Shown here one piece after another: positions 37,209-45,570 of a DNA stretch of 64,000 nucleotides; the stretch's first letter is position 1; each line of letters starts with the position of its first letter. The stretch covers positions 186,001 through 250,000 of the forward strand of contig CAVVUB010000001.1 of the NCBI GenBank assembly GCA_963751335.1, written 5' to 3'. The stretch comes from Bog-473 sp963751335. Its GTDB lineage: Bacteria > Actinomycetota > Acidimicrobiia > Acidimicrobiales > RAAP-2. The notes beneath the pieces were generated by a model. That model was not told the origin of the DNA. It saw only the letters and a list, made by a program, of their open reading frames with translations, and made no database searches. Position numbers and translations under genes: made by a program.

Positions 37209-37415
37209 TGCCGGAGTGGGGCACCCCTGGCCCGGCTTCGGGATGGCCTCGACCTGCCCCAAATGGCACCCGGACACACGCTGGCCGAGGCGGCGGCGGA
37301 GCCGCCGCCGACGGCCCTGCGTCTTGATCAGGTAGAGAAACTGCTCACAGATCGATCACGATGGCATTGGCACTCCGAGAGCGCCGCACTTCTGTCGACC
37401 CAGTCGCTGGCATGA
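37209..37415 (+). repeat. Direct repeat X, right copy, with a 50-codon frame
   Basis: Matches 27191-27382. ATG 37263 opens MAPGHTLAEAAAEPPPTALR, then LDQVEKLLTDRSRWHW, to TGA at 37415. Many differences between the two copies are synonymous in this frame (for example ACA/ACG, GCC/GCG, CCA/CCG, TTG/CTG), which suggests it is translated. No family recognised. It lies 177 bases before rep, so it may be a regulator of, or part of, the replication region. Confidence 0.5.
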
Positions 37416-37490
37416 AGCTGAACAGCGACCTTCGTCTTCACCTTCAGCTGGGCCGGAAATTTCTTGGAAAAATCTTTGACTGCCCCGTGT

Positions 37491-37540
37491 CATCCGCTGG
37501 TATCCGTGGGTACGCGCTGGCATCCTCTGGCACTCGCTCT
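37491..37540. repeat. Five tandem 10-bp iterons before rep
   Basis: CATCCGCTGG, TATCCGTGGG, TACGCGCTGG, CATCCTCTGG and CACTCGCTCT follow each other with no gap. The last ends 51 bases before the rep start. Iterons here could bind Rep (origin or autoregulation). Related 10-bp units occur at 32348-32367 and 27573-27592. Confidence 0.6.
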
Positions 37541-37591
37541 TGCAGAAATGGGCCCTTGGAGCTGTCACACCGTGGATCCACCCTGGTCGCC

Positions 37592-38926
37592 ATGGATCCG
37601 CAAGACCACGCCATGCTCGAAGCCTTGGTCCGTCACGGTCGGCGTGGCCAACTCAATGAGTTCCTGGCCCAAGGAGATGGCTGCGCCTGGTGTCGCCATC
37701 CGATCCGCCTGCGGGGCTATGTCGTTTCGAGCGACGCCGATGGGCGCCACATCACCTACACGAGCGCCTCGTTGCCCGACGGGGTCTTTCTCAAGGCTTG
37801 CGGCTCACGCAGCGAGGTGCGCTGCCCGGCCTGCGCCCAGGTCTACCGGGGCGATGCTCGCCATTTGGTGCGGGCGGGTCTCGAGGGTGGAAAAGGCGTC
37901 TCCGAAGCGGTTGCCGGAAATCCTGCCGTCTTTCTCACCCTGACCGCACCCAGCTTTGGTGCCGTGCACACCATCAGGACCGCTGGGGATTGTCACAGTG
38001 GGCAGGGGCGGCGTCGTTGCGTCCACGATCACCCCAACGTCTGCACGCAACGGCATCGGCCGAACGACGAGATGGTCGGCACGCCGCTGTGCCCGGATTG
38101 CTACGACTACGCCGGCGCCGTGCTGCACAATGCCTGTACGCCCGAGCTGTGGCGTCGCACCACGATCTATCTCGCCCGCCAGTTGGCTTCTGCGCTCGGG
38201 GTCAGCCAGGCCGTGGCGGCCAGGCGCATGCGTCTCTCCTTCTGTCGGGTGGCGGAGTTCCAGCGTCGGGGCGTCGTCCACCTCCACGCCGTCGTACGGG
38301 CGGACGGGCCCGAGGGCGCCTCCCCACCCATCGGAGTCGAGCAGCTGGCCGAGGCGTGTGCAGCGGCTGCCCGCTCGGTGTCGGTGTCCCACGCACGAGG
38401 GACGGCCCGCTGGGGCAAGGAGATGGACGTCCAGATACTCGGACACGGCGACGAGCGGGCCGCCAAGGTGGCGACCTATGTCGCCAAGTACGCCACGAAG
38501 TCCTCGAGCGAGGATCCTCGCCTCGACGGGCGCATCGCATCGCTCCGGGACCTCGAGGCCCGAGCCCTCCCGGCGCATCTGCACCGGATGGCCGCCACCG
38601 CCCTGGAGCTCGACGCCGAACCGGAACTCCGTCATCTGCACCTGGCCCGTCATGCCCACCGCCTGGGGTTCGGCGGGCACTTCCTCACCAAGTCCCGGGG
38701 CTATTCGACGACCTTTGCCGCCCTGCGGGAGGCCCGGGCGCAATGGAACGAGGCCCGACGCCACGGCGGCCAGGTCCCCGAAGACCGGGTTACCGAGGGC
38801 CACTGGCGGGCGATCGGTGCCGGCTGGGCCAACCAGGGCGAGAGCCTCTTCGCCTCCCATCAGCAGCGTCAGCGGGCCGAGGACCGGAGGGAGGTGCTCT
38901 CCGATTGGTACACCCGAAGCGAGTGA
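37592..38926 (+). CDS. RepSA-like rolling-circle replication initiator (HUH type)
   Basis: A 444-residue initiator related to pSAM2 RepSA-type proteins. Motif I appears as VFLTLTAPSFGAVH (about residues 113-126). HUH motif II is VVHLHAVVR with metal-binding His230/His232, and motif III is TYVAKYATK with candidate nucleophile Tyr296 or Tyr300. Before these are paired-Cys elements (CAWC, CPAC, CPDC) that probably bind zinc. ATG 37592 (MDPQDHAMLEALVRHG) was chosen; no clear Shine-Dalgarno. A longer in-frame version from 37361 runs across repeat X and the iterons and is rejected. It is followed by int, the gene order of actinomycete integrative elements. Confidence 0.85.
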   Translation: MDPQDHAMLEALVRHGRRGQLNEFLAQGDGCAWCRHPIRLRGYVVSSDADGRHITYTSASLPDGVFLKACGSRSEVRCPACAQVYRGDARHLVRAGLEGGKGVSEAVAGNPAVFLTLTAPSFGAVHTIRTAGDCHSGQGRRRCVHDHPNVCTQRHRPNDEMVGTPLCPDCYDYAGAVLHNACTPELWRRTTIYLARQLASALGVSQAVAARRMRLSFCRVAEFQRRGVVHLHAVVRADGPEGASPPIGVEQLAEACAAAARSVSVSHARGTARWGKEMDVQILGHGDERAAKVATYVAKYATKSSSEDPRLDGRIASLRDLEARALPAHLHRMAATALELDAEPELRHLHLARHAHRLGFGGHFLTKSRGYSTTFAALREARAQWNEARRHGGQVPEDRVTEGHWRAIGAGWANQGESLFASHQQRQRAEDRREVLSDWYTRSE

Positions 38927-39171
38927 GCCCTTGTCCGGAGGCCAAACCGCCGCAGGCGGTGCGGCAGCCACCGCATGACCCGTGTGGTCGAGCGCAGCCA
39001 TGGGAGACCTCGGCGATGAGGAGCGGTGTCCGAAGGTGGCTTTCTGCTCGCTCCCCCCTGGGTCGCAGCGATAGCGTCGCGGTCATCCAGGTGGCCTGGA
39101 CCTCCTCCCCGAGGAGTTCCGCCGGCGTTCGCCTCCCAACGAAGACCGTTCATCGTGAGGGAGTCGCTGCC

Positions 39172-40375
39172 GTGAGCATCCACCGTCGAGTCGCCAAGTC
39201 GGGCGGGACCACCTGGGTCGTGCGCTACCGGGATCCCGTGCCTCGGGAACGCACCTTCGACCGCAAGGCCGACGCCGAACGCTTCGAACGTTCGGTGCGG
39301 CACCAGCTCGACACGGACCAGTACCTCGATCCCGAATCGGCTCGCATCACCGTGCGCGACTGGGCCGAACGGTGGTGGCCGACGGTCGAGCAGAGCGAAC
39401 GGGCGCCCAGCACCATCAGCGGCTACGAGTCGGCCTTGCGGCTGCAGGTGCTGCCCCACCTCGGCGACCGCCGGCTGCGGACGCTACGACGCATCGACAT
39501 GGAGGAGTGGCTGAGCGTTCTCCGGGCGGCCGGCTACTCGAACTCGACCATCCATGCCGCCCGCACCGTCCTCGGCATGGTGCTGACCTCGGCCACGGAC
39601 GCCCGCATCATCGCCGGCAATCCCCTGACCGGCCTCCGGCTGCCGAAGGGTTCGAGTCGGACCCGCAACGCCCTGACGGTCGAGCAGGTCGAAGCCCTTG
39701 CTGCTGCCGTCGATCCGTGGTGGCGGCCCTTCCTCCTCGTGCTCGCCTACTGCGGCTTGCGTCCCGGCGAAGCCCTCGCCCTCCGCCGCAGGCATCTTGA
39801 CGACCTGGGCCGGCTGACCGTGGAGCGGGGCATGACCGAGCACCGGGGCGTGCTGCTCGAGCGGGACACGAAGACACACCGGTCCCGGGTGGTCGAGGTG
39901 CCGGCCTCCGTCTTGGCCGAGTTGCGGACGCACGTCGAGCTCCGTGTCGGGAGCGATCCGAACGCTTTGGTGTTCACGACGCCATATCGGCGATCCGGTG
40001 CGGCTGTCGAACTGGCGGCACCGGGTCTGGGATCCCCTCGCAGAGGAGCTCGGCCTCCCCGGATGGGCGACGCCGTACGTGCTCCGTCACACGGCGGCGA
40101 GCCTGCTGGCCCAGAGCGGCGTGCCCGTGACAGCCGCAGCGGCCTCCCTCGGCCACGACCCGGCCATCTTCCTGCGGACGTACGCCCACCTGTACCCGGG
40201 AGACCTCGGTGCCGTTGCCGACGCCATGGACGCCGCCCGGTCCGCCGTCGTCGATGCGCAGCAGCAAGACGACGAAGGGATCCCGAGTGTGCGGGCTCCG
40301 AGCTCTGTGGCGCGCGTGGATTTCGCGGGGATGGCCAGACGCCGCCGCCAAGAGGCCGAGAGGCATGGCCTCTGA
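39172..40375 (+). pseudogene. int: Site-specific tyrosine integrase of element 1, one +1 frameshift
   Basis: GTG 39172 with GAGGGAG upstream opens VSIHRRVAKSGGTTWVVRYR (arm-binding-type N-terminus), then a core-binding domain (STISGYESALRLQVLPHLGD) and the catalytic Arg in AYCGLRPGEALALR (R197). Near 39985-39990 the frame breaks; the next frame carries IGDPVRLSNWRHRVWDPLAE, box II as YVLRHTAASLL (the usual H-x-x-R has Tyr for His), GHDPAIFLRTYAHLYPG with the Tyr nucleophile, and DFAGMARRRRQEAERHGL-stop. The length of 1204 nt is one base over 401 codons. It ends 7 bases before the attachment core, the normal position for such integrases. Either a sequencing indel or a recent knock-out that froze the element. 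Confidence 0.85.
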
Positions 40376-40382
40376 CCTGCAC

Positions 40383-40433
40383 TTTCGAGTCGGGCTGCCG
40401 GGATTTGAACCCGGGACCTCTTGACCCCCAGTC
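40383..40433. repeat. Attachment-site core at tRNA-Pro, right copy
   Basis: 51 bases identical to 32211-32261. It overlaps the 3' half of the intact tRNA-Pro gene from anticodon loop to discriminator and a few bases beyond. Confidence 0.9.
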
Positions 40434-40464
40434 AAGCGCGCTAACCAAGCTGCGCCACAGCCCG
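40390..40464 (-). tRNA. tRNA-Pro (anticodon GGG)
   Basis: 75 nt. The acceptor stem CGGGCTGT pairs with GCAGCCCG, with discriminator A; the D-arm is GCGCAGCTTGGTTAGCGC. The anticodon stem CTTGA/TCAAG encloses loop CTGGGGG, so the anticodon is GGG. The T-arm is CCGGGTTCAAATCCCGG. No encoded CCA. It is the integration target of the island, and its full sequence is restored after insertion. Confidence 0.95.
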
Positions 40465-40832
40465 CTTCCTGCTCAGACCCACAAACGACACACGGACCCG
40501 AGCTGAAAGATGGTCAATTGCCAACACCTTGTGAACCAGGCACCGGCCAATGGCCTGAGGAAAGGGTACTCAACTTCCCGACCGGGTCTCACGCCGTCGC
40601 CCCGCGGCAGCTCCCTGCGCTCCGCGGGCGCCGTCCCGTCCTCGACCGCCGGGGAGGGTCGCGGCCGGCCAATGAGTAGACCGCCGGGCCCATGGTGGGG
40701 AGGACATCCCGCACAGAAGGCCCTGGCTGCGGGGCGGTGTGATCTAAGGCGCACACCCGGACTTCGACCGCGCCGTCGCCTCGGGCCCAAAAGCCGCGGA
40801 ACCCGTCGTTGCCCCAGACGGTGTGATCCAAT
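40465..40832. other. 368-bp gap between tRNA-Pro and hydrolase gene
   Basis: No gene recognised. It must contain the tRNA promoter on the minus strand and a promoter for the hydrolase on the plus strand; I could not place boxes reliably. Confidence 0.5.
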
Positions 40833-41870
40833 ATGCCGATGGTCCTCGATATCGCCAACGACATCCGCCTCGACCCTCGCCTCCGGGGCATCCTCGCCGC
40901 CATGCCCCAACGCAACCTCGGCGACGTGGCCAGCCGTGAGCAGCTCATTGCCGAGAGCACCACGCCCGAGGCGCTCGAGGCGCACGAGGCGTTCCAGACC
41001 ATCCAGGACGTGTGCGACAGCGAGGAGTACGCGCCCTCGGCCGGGCTGACCGTGGACACCATGCAGTTCACGTCCGAACCGGACGGGAACACCATCAACC
41101 TGCGTATCACCAAGCCCGACACGACACAGGCGCTGGCGTGCGTCTATTACATCCATGGCGGCGGCATGGCCACGATGTCCTGTTTCGACGGCATGTACCG
41201 GGGCTGGGCCAAGCTGATCGCCGCCAACGGGGTCGCCGTTGTCATGGTCGACTTCCGCAACTGCGTCGTCGCCTCCTCCGCCCCCGAGGTGGCACCCTTC
41301 CCGGCCGGGTTGAACGACTGCGTGTCGGGTTTGCGCTGGGTGGTCGCCCACGCCGCCGAAATCGGGATCGATCCCGAGCGCATCGTCGTGGCGGGCGAGA
41401 GCGGAGGCGGCAACCTGACCCTGGCCACCGGGCTCAAACTCAAGCGTGACGGGGACATCGGGCAGATCAAAGGGCTCTACGCGCTCTGCCCCTATATCGC
41501 CGGGCAATGGCCCACCCCCGAGTCTCCGTCCTCGGTCGAGAACGAAGGCATCTTGCTGACCCTGCACAACAACCGGGGCGCCATGGGGTACGGCATCGAA
41601 GCCCTCGACGAGCGCAACCCGCTGGCCTGGCCGTCCTTCGCCGACGTCGACGACGTCACCGGCTTTCCGCCCACCGTGATCAACGTCAACGAGTGCGACC
41701 CGCTGCGCGACGAAGGCATCAACTTCTACCGCCTGCTCCTCCGGGCGGGGGTCCCGGCTCGCTGTCGCCAGATGATGGGGACCATGCACGGGACCGAGAT
41801 CTTCAACGTCGCCTGCCCCGACATCAGTCGGGACACGGCCCGGGACATCGCCGGCTTCAGCCGCGACTGA
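40833..41870 (+). CDS. HSL-type alpha/beta hydrolase
   Basis: A 345-residue esterase/lipase-like protein. The oxyanion motif is VYYIHGGGMATMSCFDGMY. The nucleophile Ser is in VVAGESGGGNLTLATGL, the acid Asp in VINVNECDPLRDEGINFY, and the His in MMGTMHGTEIF. A long N-terminal cap (DPRLRGILAAMPQRNLGDVA) precedes the fold, as in larger HSL esterases. ATG 40833 or ATG 40839 may be the start. It is the first conserved gene beyond the mobile island and is convergent with the carbonic-anhydrase-like gene. Confidence 0.88.
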   Translation: MPMVLDIANDIRLDPRLRGILAAMPQRNLGDVASREQLIAESTTPEALEAHEAFQTIQDVCDSEEYAPSAGLTVDTMQFTSEPDGNTINLRITKPDTTQALACVYYIHGGGMATMSCFDGMYRGWAKLIAANGVAVVMVDFRNCVVASSAPEVAPFPAGLNDCVSGLRWVVAHAAEIGIDPERIVVAGESGGGNLTLATGLKLKRDGDIGQIKGLYALCPYIAGQWPTPESPSSVENEGILLTLHNNRGAMGYGIEALDERNPLAWPSFADVDDVTGFPPTVINVNECDPLRDEGINFYRLLLRAGVPARCRQMMGTMHGTEIFNVACPDISRDTARDIAGFSRD

Positions 41871-41980
41871 TCCGGGCCACTCGCCGCCCGGGGAGATCAA
41901 CAACATCTTTCTTCGTCCTCGAGTTCGAGAACGCGAGCGACAGCCCTGACGTTAAGCCCGATACCGTCGGAGGGTGCGGA

Positions 41981-42499
41981 TCAGTCGATCCGGCGCAGCG
42001 ACTCCCGGTAGCGCTTGGCGTTCTCGACGTACTGATCGGCGGAAAAGCCGATCATGATCTGGTCGGAGCGGCCGTCGAGGATCTTGGCCGGGATCCCGAG
42101 CGCCAGGGCGCCCGGCGGGATGACCATGTTGTTCGGCACCACGGCGTTGGCGCCCACGGTGGCGCCGGTGCACACCACCGCGTGGTGCAGGATCACGCTG
42201 CACGAACCGGCCAACGACGTGTCATCGAGCCGGCAGCCCTCGAGGTGCGTGAGATGCCCCACCACGCACCCGTTGCCGATGATCGTGGGGAAGCCCGGTC
42301 CGGCGTGAACCACTGTCCCGTCCTGAATGGACGTGCGGGACCCGATGGTGATGGTGCCGTAGTCGCCGCGCAGCACGGCCTGGGGCCACACGCTCGACTC
42401 GGCACCGATGACGACGTCGCCGATGACCACGGCGTCCGGGTGGACATAGGCCTCGGGATCGATCTTGGGTGCGACGCCATTGAGCTCGTAGATGGGCAC
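41981..42499 (-). CDS. Gamma-carbonic anhydrase-like left-handed beta-helix protein
   Basis: 172 residues of hexapeptide repeats (AVVIGDVVIGAESSVWPQAV, TITIGSRTSIQDGTVVHAG, AVVCTGATVGANAVVPNNMV) of the YrdA/PaaY family. Candidate zinc His residues are in VVHAG and GHLTHLEGC. The canonical GH-x-x-x-H pattern is kept as GHLTHLEGC, and the C-terminal helix (DQIMIGFSADQYVENAKRYR) is typical. Bicarbonate/CO2 activity is possible but not certain for this subgroup. The next gene upstream on the strand is the zinc-ribbon protein, 9 bases away. Confidence 0.85.
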   Translation of the reverse strand: MPIYELNGVAPKIDPEAYVHPDAVVIGDVVIGAESSVWPQAVLRGDYGTITIGSRTSIQDGTVVHAGPGFPTIIGNGCVVGHLTHLEGCRLDDTSLAGSCSVILHHAVVCTGATVGANAVVPNNMVIPPGALALGIPAKILDGRSDQIMIGFSADQYVENAKRYRESLRRID

Positions 42500-42508
42500 G
42501 AAACGACG

Positions 42509-42712
42509 CTACACGTGGCCGGCGATCCAGCTCACCCCCTGGTAGCCGCGGTAACCCAGGTAGATGATGCTGGCCACCAGCATGGCCTTGAAGTACCACG
42601 GGATGGGGGCGCGCTCCTGTTCGGCGAGGATGGTCCCGCAGGTGGGGCACTCACCTTCTTCGCCCAGGTCCTCCTCCTCGACGAGCGTGTCGCACTCTTC
42701 GCACCACGCCAT
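42509..42712 (-). CDS. Small zinc-ribbon membrane protein
   Basis: 67 residues: MAWCEECDTLVEEEDLGEEG, then CPTCGTILAEQE. The two C-x-x-C pairs form a zinc ribbon, followed by one membrane helix (WYFKAMLVASIIYLGYRGYQ). Tightly packed between der and the carbonic-anhydrase-like gene. Function unknown. Confidence 0.8.
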   Translation of the reverse strand: MAWCEECDTLVEEEDLGEEGECPTCGTILAEQERAPIPWYFKAMLVASIIYLGYRGYQGVSWIAGHV

Positions 42713-42727
42713 CAGCGCACCCGCACG

Positions 42728-44113
42728 TCATTTCCCCCCGATGCGCACCCGTAGCTTCATCGGCGTGGCACCCAGGTCGAACTTCTCCCGTAGTCCGCGC
42801 TCGATGTAGCGCAGGTACGTCTGGGGGAGACGGGCGTTGACGAAGAGGGTGAAGGTGGGAGGGTCGATCGCCCCCTGGACGATGTAGCGGATGCGCGCCC
42901 GCGGCGCAGCCTGACGCGCCTGCAGCTCCTGGACGGCCCGGTTGAGCACCCCCGTCGGTACCCGCTGGTGGTAGGCCTCTTCGGAGTCACGCAGCGCGGG
43001 AAGGATCCGGTGCACGCCCTTGCCCGAGAGCGCCGAGACCTTCAGCACCGGCGCCGAGCCGAGGAAGGCCAGCCGGTCGCCCACGCCGGCCAGGACGTCG
43101 TCGCGATCGTCCGTCGGCACCTGGTCCCACTTGTTCAGCACGACGATGGCGGGGCAGCCCGACACGCCGATGCGCTCGGCCAACCGCTGGTCCTGGTGGG
43201 AGGCCCCCACGGTGGCGTCGATGACCAGAAGAGCGATGTGGGCCCGCTCGAGCGCCCGCAACGCCCGCAAGGTGGCGTGCTGCTCGGTGCCCCGATCGGT
43301 CTTGGACGGACGGCGCAACCCAGCGGTGTCGATGAAGCAGATCGGCCCGTTCGGGGTGTCCACCACCGTGTCGATGGTGTCGCGCGTCGTCCCGGGCATG
43401 TCGTGCACGATGGAACGCTCCTCACCCAGCAACCGGTTGAAGAGGGTCGACTTGCCGACGTTGGGTCGTCCGATGATGGCCACCCGGGGCGTGGCGGGAT
43501 CCGCCTCGGCGCTGCCCGCCCCACCGCTCGCTCCGTGCCCCCACGACGCCGCCGACATCGTGGCCATCCCCGGGTCGTCGTCCTCACCGTCGAAACCGGG
43601 CCCAGCGCCCACCGATGGATCCGGCAGCAGCGAGACCACCTGGTCGAGCAGGTCCCCCGTCCCCCGCCCGTGCAGGGCGCTCACCGGATGGGGATCGCCC
43701 AGGCCCAGCGCCACGAACTCCCACCCCGCCGCCTCCCGGTTGGCGTCATCGACCTTGTTGACCACCAGGCGTACCGGCGGGCCGGCCCGGCGGATCACCT
43801 TGGCCGCATCGAGGTCCTCTTCGGTCACCCCGACGGCCACGTCGACCACCATCAGGATGACGTCGGCCTCGGCCAGGGCATGCTCGGCCTGCCGGCTCAC
43901 CTTCTCGTCGAGCTCGTCGCCCGCAGCCAGCCAGCCCCCGGTGTCCATGATGGAGAAGGGCACACCCGCCCACTCCGCCGTGAGCACCTTGCGGTCGCGG
44001 GTCACGCCCGTCTCCTCCTCGACCACCGCGGCGCGCGTCCCCACGATGCGGTTCACCAAGGAGGACTTCCCCACGTTGGGGCGCCCGGCCACCACCACCA
44101 TCGGGAGCCTCAT
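42728..44113 (-). CDS. der: Ribosome-assembly GTPase Der (EngA)
   Basis: A double-GTPase needed for 50S maturation. The first G domain has G1 AGRPNVGKSSLVN, G3 DTGGW and G4 NKVDD; the second has GRPNVGKSTLFNRLLG, DTAGL and NKWDQ. A C-terminal KH-like domain ends RYIERGLREKFDLGATPMKL. 461 residues. The Gly/Asp-rich linker between G domains is longer than usual. ATG 44113 overlaps the stop of the upstream radical-SAM gene in an ATGA arrangement, so they are coupled. Confidence 0.96.
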   Translation of the reverse strand: MRLPMVVVAGRPNVGKSSLVNRIVGTRAAVVEEETGVTRDRKVLTAEWAGVPFSIMDTGGWLAAGDELDEKVSRQAEHALAEADVILMVVDVAVGVTEEDLDAAKVIRRAGPPVRLVVNKVDDANREAAGWEFVALGLGDPHPVSALHGRGTGDLLDQVVSLLPDPSVGAGPGFDGEDDDPGMATMSAASWGHGASGGAGSAEADPATPRVAIIGRPNVGKSTLFNRLLGEERSIVHDMPGTTRDTIDTVVDTPNGPICFIDTAGLRRPSKTDRGTEQHATLRALRALERAHIALLVIDATVGASHQDQRLAERIGVSGCPAIVVLNKWDQVPTDDRDDVLAGVGDRLAFLGSAPVLKVSALSGKGVHRILPALRDSEEAYHQRVPTGVLNRAVQELQARQAAPRARIRYIVQGAIDPPTFTLFVNARLPQTYLRYIERGLREKFDLGATPMKLRVRIGGK

Positions 44114-45537
44114 GCGGCGCAGGTGGGGCGGAACGAGATGCCGTCGAGGGCCTGGCGCAGCGACCGCCCGTCGCAGGGCACCACCTCGACGGACGTCGGC
44201 AGGTCGGCCAGGGTCAGGCCGTCGAGGAAGCGGCCCTCGTTGAGGCAGGCGTCGGGCAGCAGCCAGCGCATGTCGTCGCCGGGCCCGCCGACAGAAGCCG
44301 AAGCGCCACCGGGAGCAGGACCAGCACCGTCGAGCGCCCGAGCCACGTCCTCCCCCGTCAACAGGCCGGCCACGCCGATGTTGCCGCCGAAGAAGTCGTT
44401 GTGGATGGCCCGCACCTCGATGTCGTCGCGCTCGTGCGACGCCACCAACGGCGCCAGCACGGTCGCCCCATACGTCCCCGTCAGAACCGTCACCGGGCGC
44501 TCGTCCCGGCCGGCCGGGGCCGTGGGCAGGCGCAGCGCCCGGTAGCCCTCGGCGGGGGCGGCATCGACCGAAGCGAAGAAACCGTGGCGAACCCCGCCGG
44601 GCGCGTCCGCGGCCGGCCGGGCGAACGCCTCGACGAAGGCGCGCGACATGCCGATGCCGTTCTCGTGCTGCGGGTAGCCCTCGTAGTGACGGGCCGGCGG
44701 CACGTCGCGCCCGGCCAGGAGGTAGTACTCGTCGGCTGCGAAGACCAGCCGGCGGCCCAGCACCCGCCGATAGAGACCCTGCCACTCCTCGACGGTCTCC
44801 ACCACCCGCACCGCTTCGTCGTGTGTGTGCTCTCGCATGGTCGGCTCGTTCGAGTAACGACTCAGACCGAGCGGCACGGCGCCCACACTGGCCAAGGTGG
44901 GATAGCGGTCGAGGATGCCGGCCAGGGTGTCCTCGAGCGCATCGCCGTCGTTGATCCCGGGGCATACCACGATCTGTCCGTGCACCTCGATACCCCCGTC
45001 GAGCAACACCTCGAGCCAGCGCAAGCTGGTGGCTCCTTTGGGGTTGCGCAGCATCTCGGCGCGCAGGTCGGGGTCGGTCGTGTGGATGGAGACGAACAAC
45101 GGGCCCAGACGCTCCGTCAGAATCCGTTCGGCATCGAGCTCGGTGAAGCGCGTCAACGTGGTGAAGTTGCCGTAGAGGAACGACAGCCGGTAGTCGTCGT
45201 CCTTGAGGTAGAGGCTGCGCCGCATGCCTTTGGGCAGTTGGTAGATGAAACAGAAGGCGCAGTGGTTGTCGCAGGTGCGGATGCGGTCGAAGACGGCCGA
45301 GGACACCTCGACCCCCAACGGCTCGCCGTCCGCCTTGTCGACCCGCACCACCCGGGGCAGCGGCGCGCCGGAGCGCCGCACGAGGACACTGAGGTCCCCG
45401 GCGTCGCTCAAGCGCTGGAAATCGATGACGTCGCGCGGCTCGTGACCGTTGAGGCTCAGGAGCTCGTCGCCCACGGCCAGGCCGGCCCGGGCTGCCGGCG
45501 ACGCCTCGGTGACCGAAGTCACCGTGGGAGCTGACAT
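44110..45537 (-). CDS. DUF512-family radical SAM/PDZ-like protein
   Basis: The 475 residues begin with a PDZ-like domain (VTEASPAARAGLAVGDELLS), followed by a radical-SAM-type Cys cluster RTCDNHCAFCFIYQLPKGMR. FLYGNFTTLTRFTELD and QIVVCPGINDGDALEDTLAG follow, with the DUF512 domain at the C-terminus. It is conserved next to der in many actinobacteria; the reaction is unknown. ATG 45537 was chosen. It is divergent from ispH, with 33 bases between starts. Confidence 0.88.
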   Translation of the reverse strand: MSAPTVTSVTEASPAARAGLAVGDELLSLNGHEPRDVIDFQRLSDAGDLSVLVRRSGAPLPRVVRVDKADGEPLGVEVSSAVFDRIRTCDNHCAFCFIYQLPKGMRRSLYLKDDDYRLSFLYGNFTTLTRFTELDAERILTERLGPLFVSIHTTDPDLRAEMLRNPKGATSLRWLEVLLDGGIEVHGQIVVCPGINDGDALEDTLAGILDRYPTLASVGAVPLGLSRYSNEPTMREHTHDEAVRVVETVEEWQGLYRRVLGRRLVFAADEYYLLAGRDVPPARHYEGYPQHENGIGMSRAFVEAFARPAADAPGGVRHGFFASVDAAPAEGYRALRLPTAPAGRDERPVTVLTGTYGATVLAPLVASHERDDIEVRAIHNDFFGGNIGVAGLLTGEDVARALDGAGPAPGGASASVGGPGDDMRWLLPDACLNEGRFLDGLTLADLPTSVEVVPCDGRSLRQALDGISFRPTCAA

Positions 45538-45570
45538 GGGTACCAGAGTAGTGCCGATAACCTGGACTTT

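Larger units (their letters stand above)
32211..40433. mobile_element. Integrated element 1 at tRNA-Pro (pSAM2/AICE-like, incomplete)
   Basis: Bounded by perfect 51-bp direct repeats at 32211 and 40383. It contains, from the right end, an integrase pointing into the attachment site, a HUH-type Rep, iterons, repeat X, and cargo on the minus strand (MFS, SDR, sigma factor, all decayed), then a small two-gene pair next to the left end. Int plus RepSA-type Rep is the core of actinomycete integrative and conjugative elements. No FtsK/TraSA translocase or clear Xis is present, so it would depend on helpers for transfer. Confidence 0.75.

Noticed and set aside
37491..37540. CRISPR-like array
   Set aside because: The units are 10 bp with no spacers; they are iterons. 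No cas genes or CRISPR arrays occur in the window.
37690..40506. Single 938-codon plus-strand frame
   Set aside because: Chimera: the first part is an off-frame reading of rep, the middle is the integrase N-terminal two thirds, and the end is off-frame after the +1 shift.
40510..41049. Plus-strand 179-codon frame upstream of and over the hydrolase start
   Set aside because: Off-frame with the real hydrolase and composed of low-information Arg/Pro/Ser codons.
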